Positions 14,262 through 14,581 of a DNA stretch of 14,581 bases are shown here, piece by piece. Within the stretch, counting starts at the first letter, position 1. Each line of letters begins with the position of its first letter. A program made the translations under genes and the position numbers. Below the pieces are notes generated by a model. It made no database searches and had not been told where the DNA came from. It was given only the letters and a program-made list of their open reading frames with translations. This stretch comes from Chloroflexota bacterium (GTDB taxonomy: Bacteria > Chloroflexota > Anaerolineae > B4-G1): contig QMOC01000006.1 in the NCBI GenBank assembly GCA_003648085.1, forward strand, positions 1 through 14,581. The letters are read 5' to 3'.

Positions 14262-14581
14262 TGAGAGCGATGCTGCGTTGGATGGGAAACAATCTGCCCC
14301 TGATGATGCTGGCGCTTATCCTGGCTTCACTGGCCTGGTTTGTGGCTATGAGGGAGGAGGACCCCATCCTTGAGGAACGCTACCCCCAATCTATTCCGGT
14401 CACACTGCCTCAACCGCCGGGGGGAATGGTCGTTGTGGGGGAATTTGATGAGCGTGTGCAGGTCACCGTCCGCGCCCCCAGGTCGGTCTTGAAGACGCTC
14501 ACGGCCGATGATTTCACCGCCACTGTTGACCTGACAGACGTGAACGCGGGTGTCCATCAAGTGCCTGTCCAGGTGACGTTG
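14261..14581 (+). CDS. cdaR: CdaR/YbbR-domain regulator of CdaA, N-terminal part
   Basis: One hundred and seven codons are visible before the window edge. The N-terminus carries one membrane anchor (NLPLMMLALILASLAWFV, about residues 11-28). The start of a YbbR repeat follows (IPVTLPQPPGGMVVVGEF, then VTVRAPRSVLKTLTADDFTATVDL). CdaR binds CdaA at the membrane, with its YbbR domains outside, and tunes cyclic di-AMP production. GTG 14261 overlaps the cdaA stop by one base and has a GGGGAGAG Shine-Dalgarno about 6 nt upstream; ATG 14270 is a weaker alternative. The sequence ends inside the first YbbR domain, so the number of repeats is unknown. Confidence 0.88.
   Translation, partial: MRAMLRWMGNNLPLMMLALILASLAWFVAMREEDPILEERYPQSIPVTLPQPPGGMVVVGEFDERVQVTVRAPRSVLKTLTADDFTATVDLTDVNAGVHQVPVQVTL

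Overview
The window looks like a chromosomal stretch of a high-GC bacterium with ordinary Shine-Dalgarno-led genes and many short palindromic repeats between genes. The mix is an Rpn-type PD-(D/E)XK protein, GH127 and GH1 glycosidases, an orphan Soj-like ParA, a lone RmlB, a TtcA-type tRNA thiolase, ornithine carbamoyltransferase, and a TPR protein next to diadenylate cyclase and CdaR. This fits a Chloroflexota (Anaerolineae-like) genome best. That placement is inference from gene content and style, because no rRNA or phylogenetic marker is present.

Layout: On the minus strand, 1-882 is an Rpn/PD-(D/E)XK protein running off the left edge, driven by a near-consensus promoter (911-939). Next comes a 5'-truncated C-terminal scrap of a zinc-type alcohol/sorbitol dehydrogenase (972-1121). 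All remaining genes are on the plus strand: GH127 (1265-3223) and an Est30-like carboxylesterase (3228-3983), 4 bp apart. A 270-bp gap follows, with a candidate promoter and a nested palindromic element. Then come parA (4254-5027) and, overlapping it by 26 bp, a GH1 beta-glycosidase frame (5002-6510) that carries a 56-residue charged N-terminal extension. A zinc ribbon-NUDIX-GNAT fusion (6570-7526) is followed by three tandem 97/98-bp double-hairpin repeats (7617-7908) just upstream of rfbB/rmlB (7925-8950). After that are a small cupin (8968-9324), a TtcA-like tRNA thiolase overlapping it by 4 bp (9321-10031), argF with its own extended -10 promoter (10141-11061), a 771-residue TPR protein (11078-13393), cdaA (13425-14261) and the start of cdaR/ybbR (14261 to the edge).

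How the genes work together: GH127, the esterase and GH1 suggest breakdown of plant-type glycans or glycoconjugates, but no transporters or regulators are beside them, so this is a loose neighbourhood and not a polysaccharide-utilisation locus. The 3' end holds the conserved cdaA-cdaR pair for cyclic di-AMP synthesis, with a large TPR scaffold protein directly upstream. rfbB, cupin and ttcA-like form a tight run whose members have unrelated known functions.

The most unusual feature is the parA/GH1 junction. The small open frame directly after parA looks like a ParA-partner peptide (basic start, then an LG-x-DP...W segment), but it continues in frame into a complete GH1 enzyme. An internal GGAGG 8 nt before a methionine codon could also start GH1 alone. 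The second theme is that almost every intergenic junction carries its own short repeat or palindrome, and some of these supply or overlap the stop or start codons of the genes.
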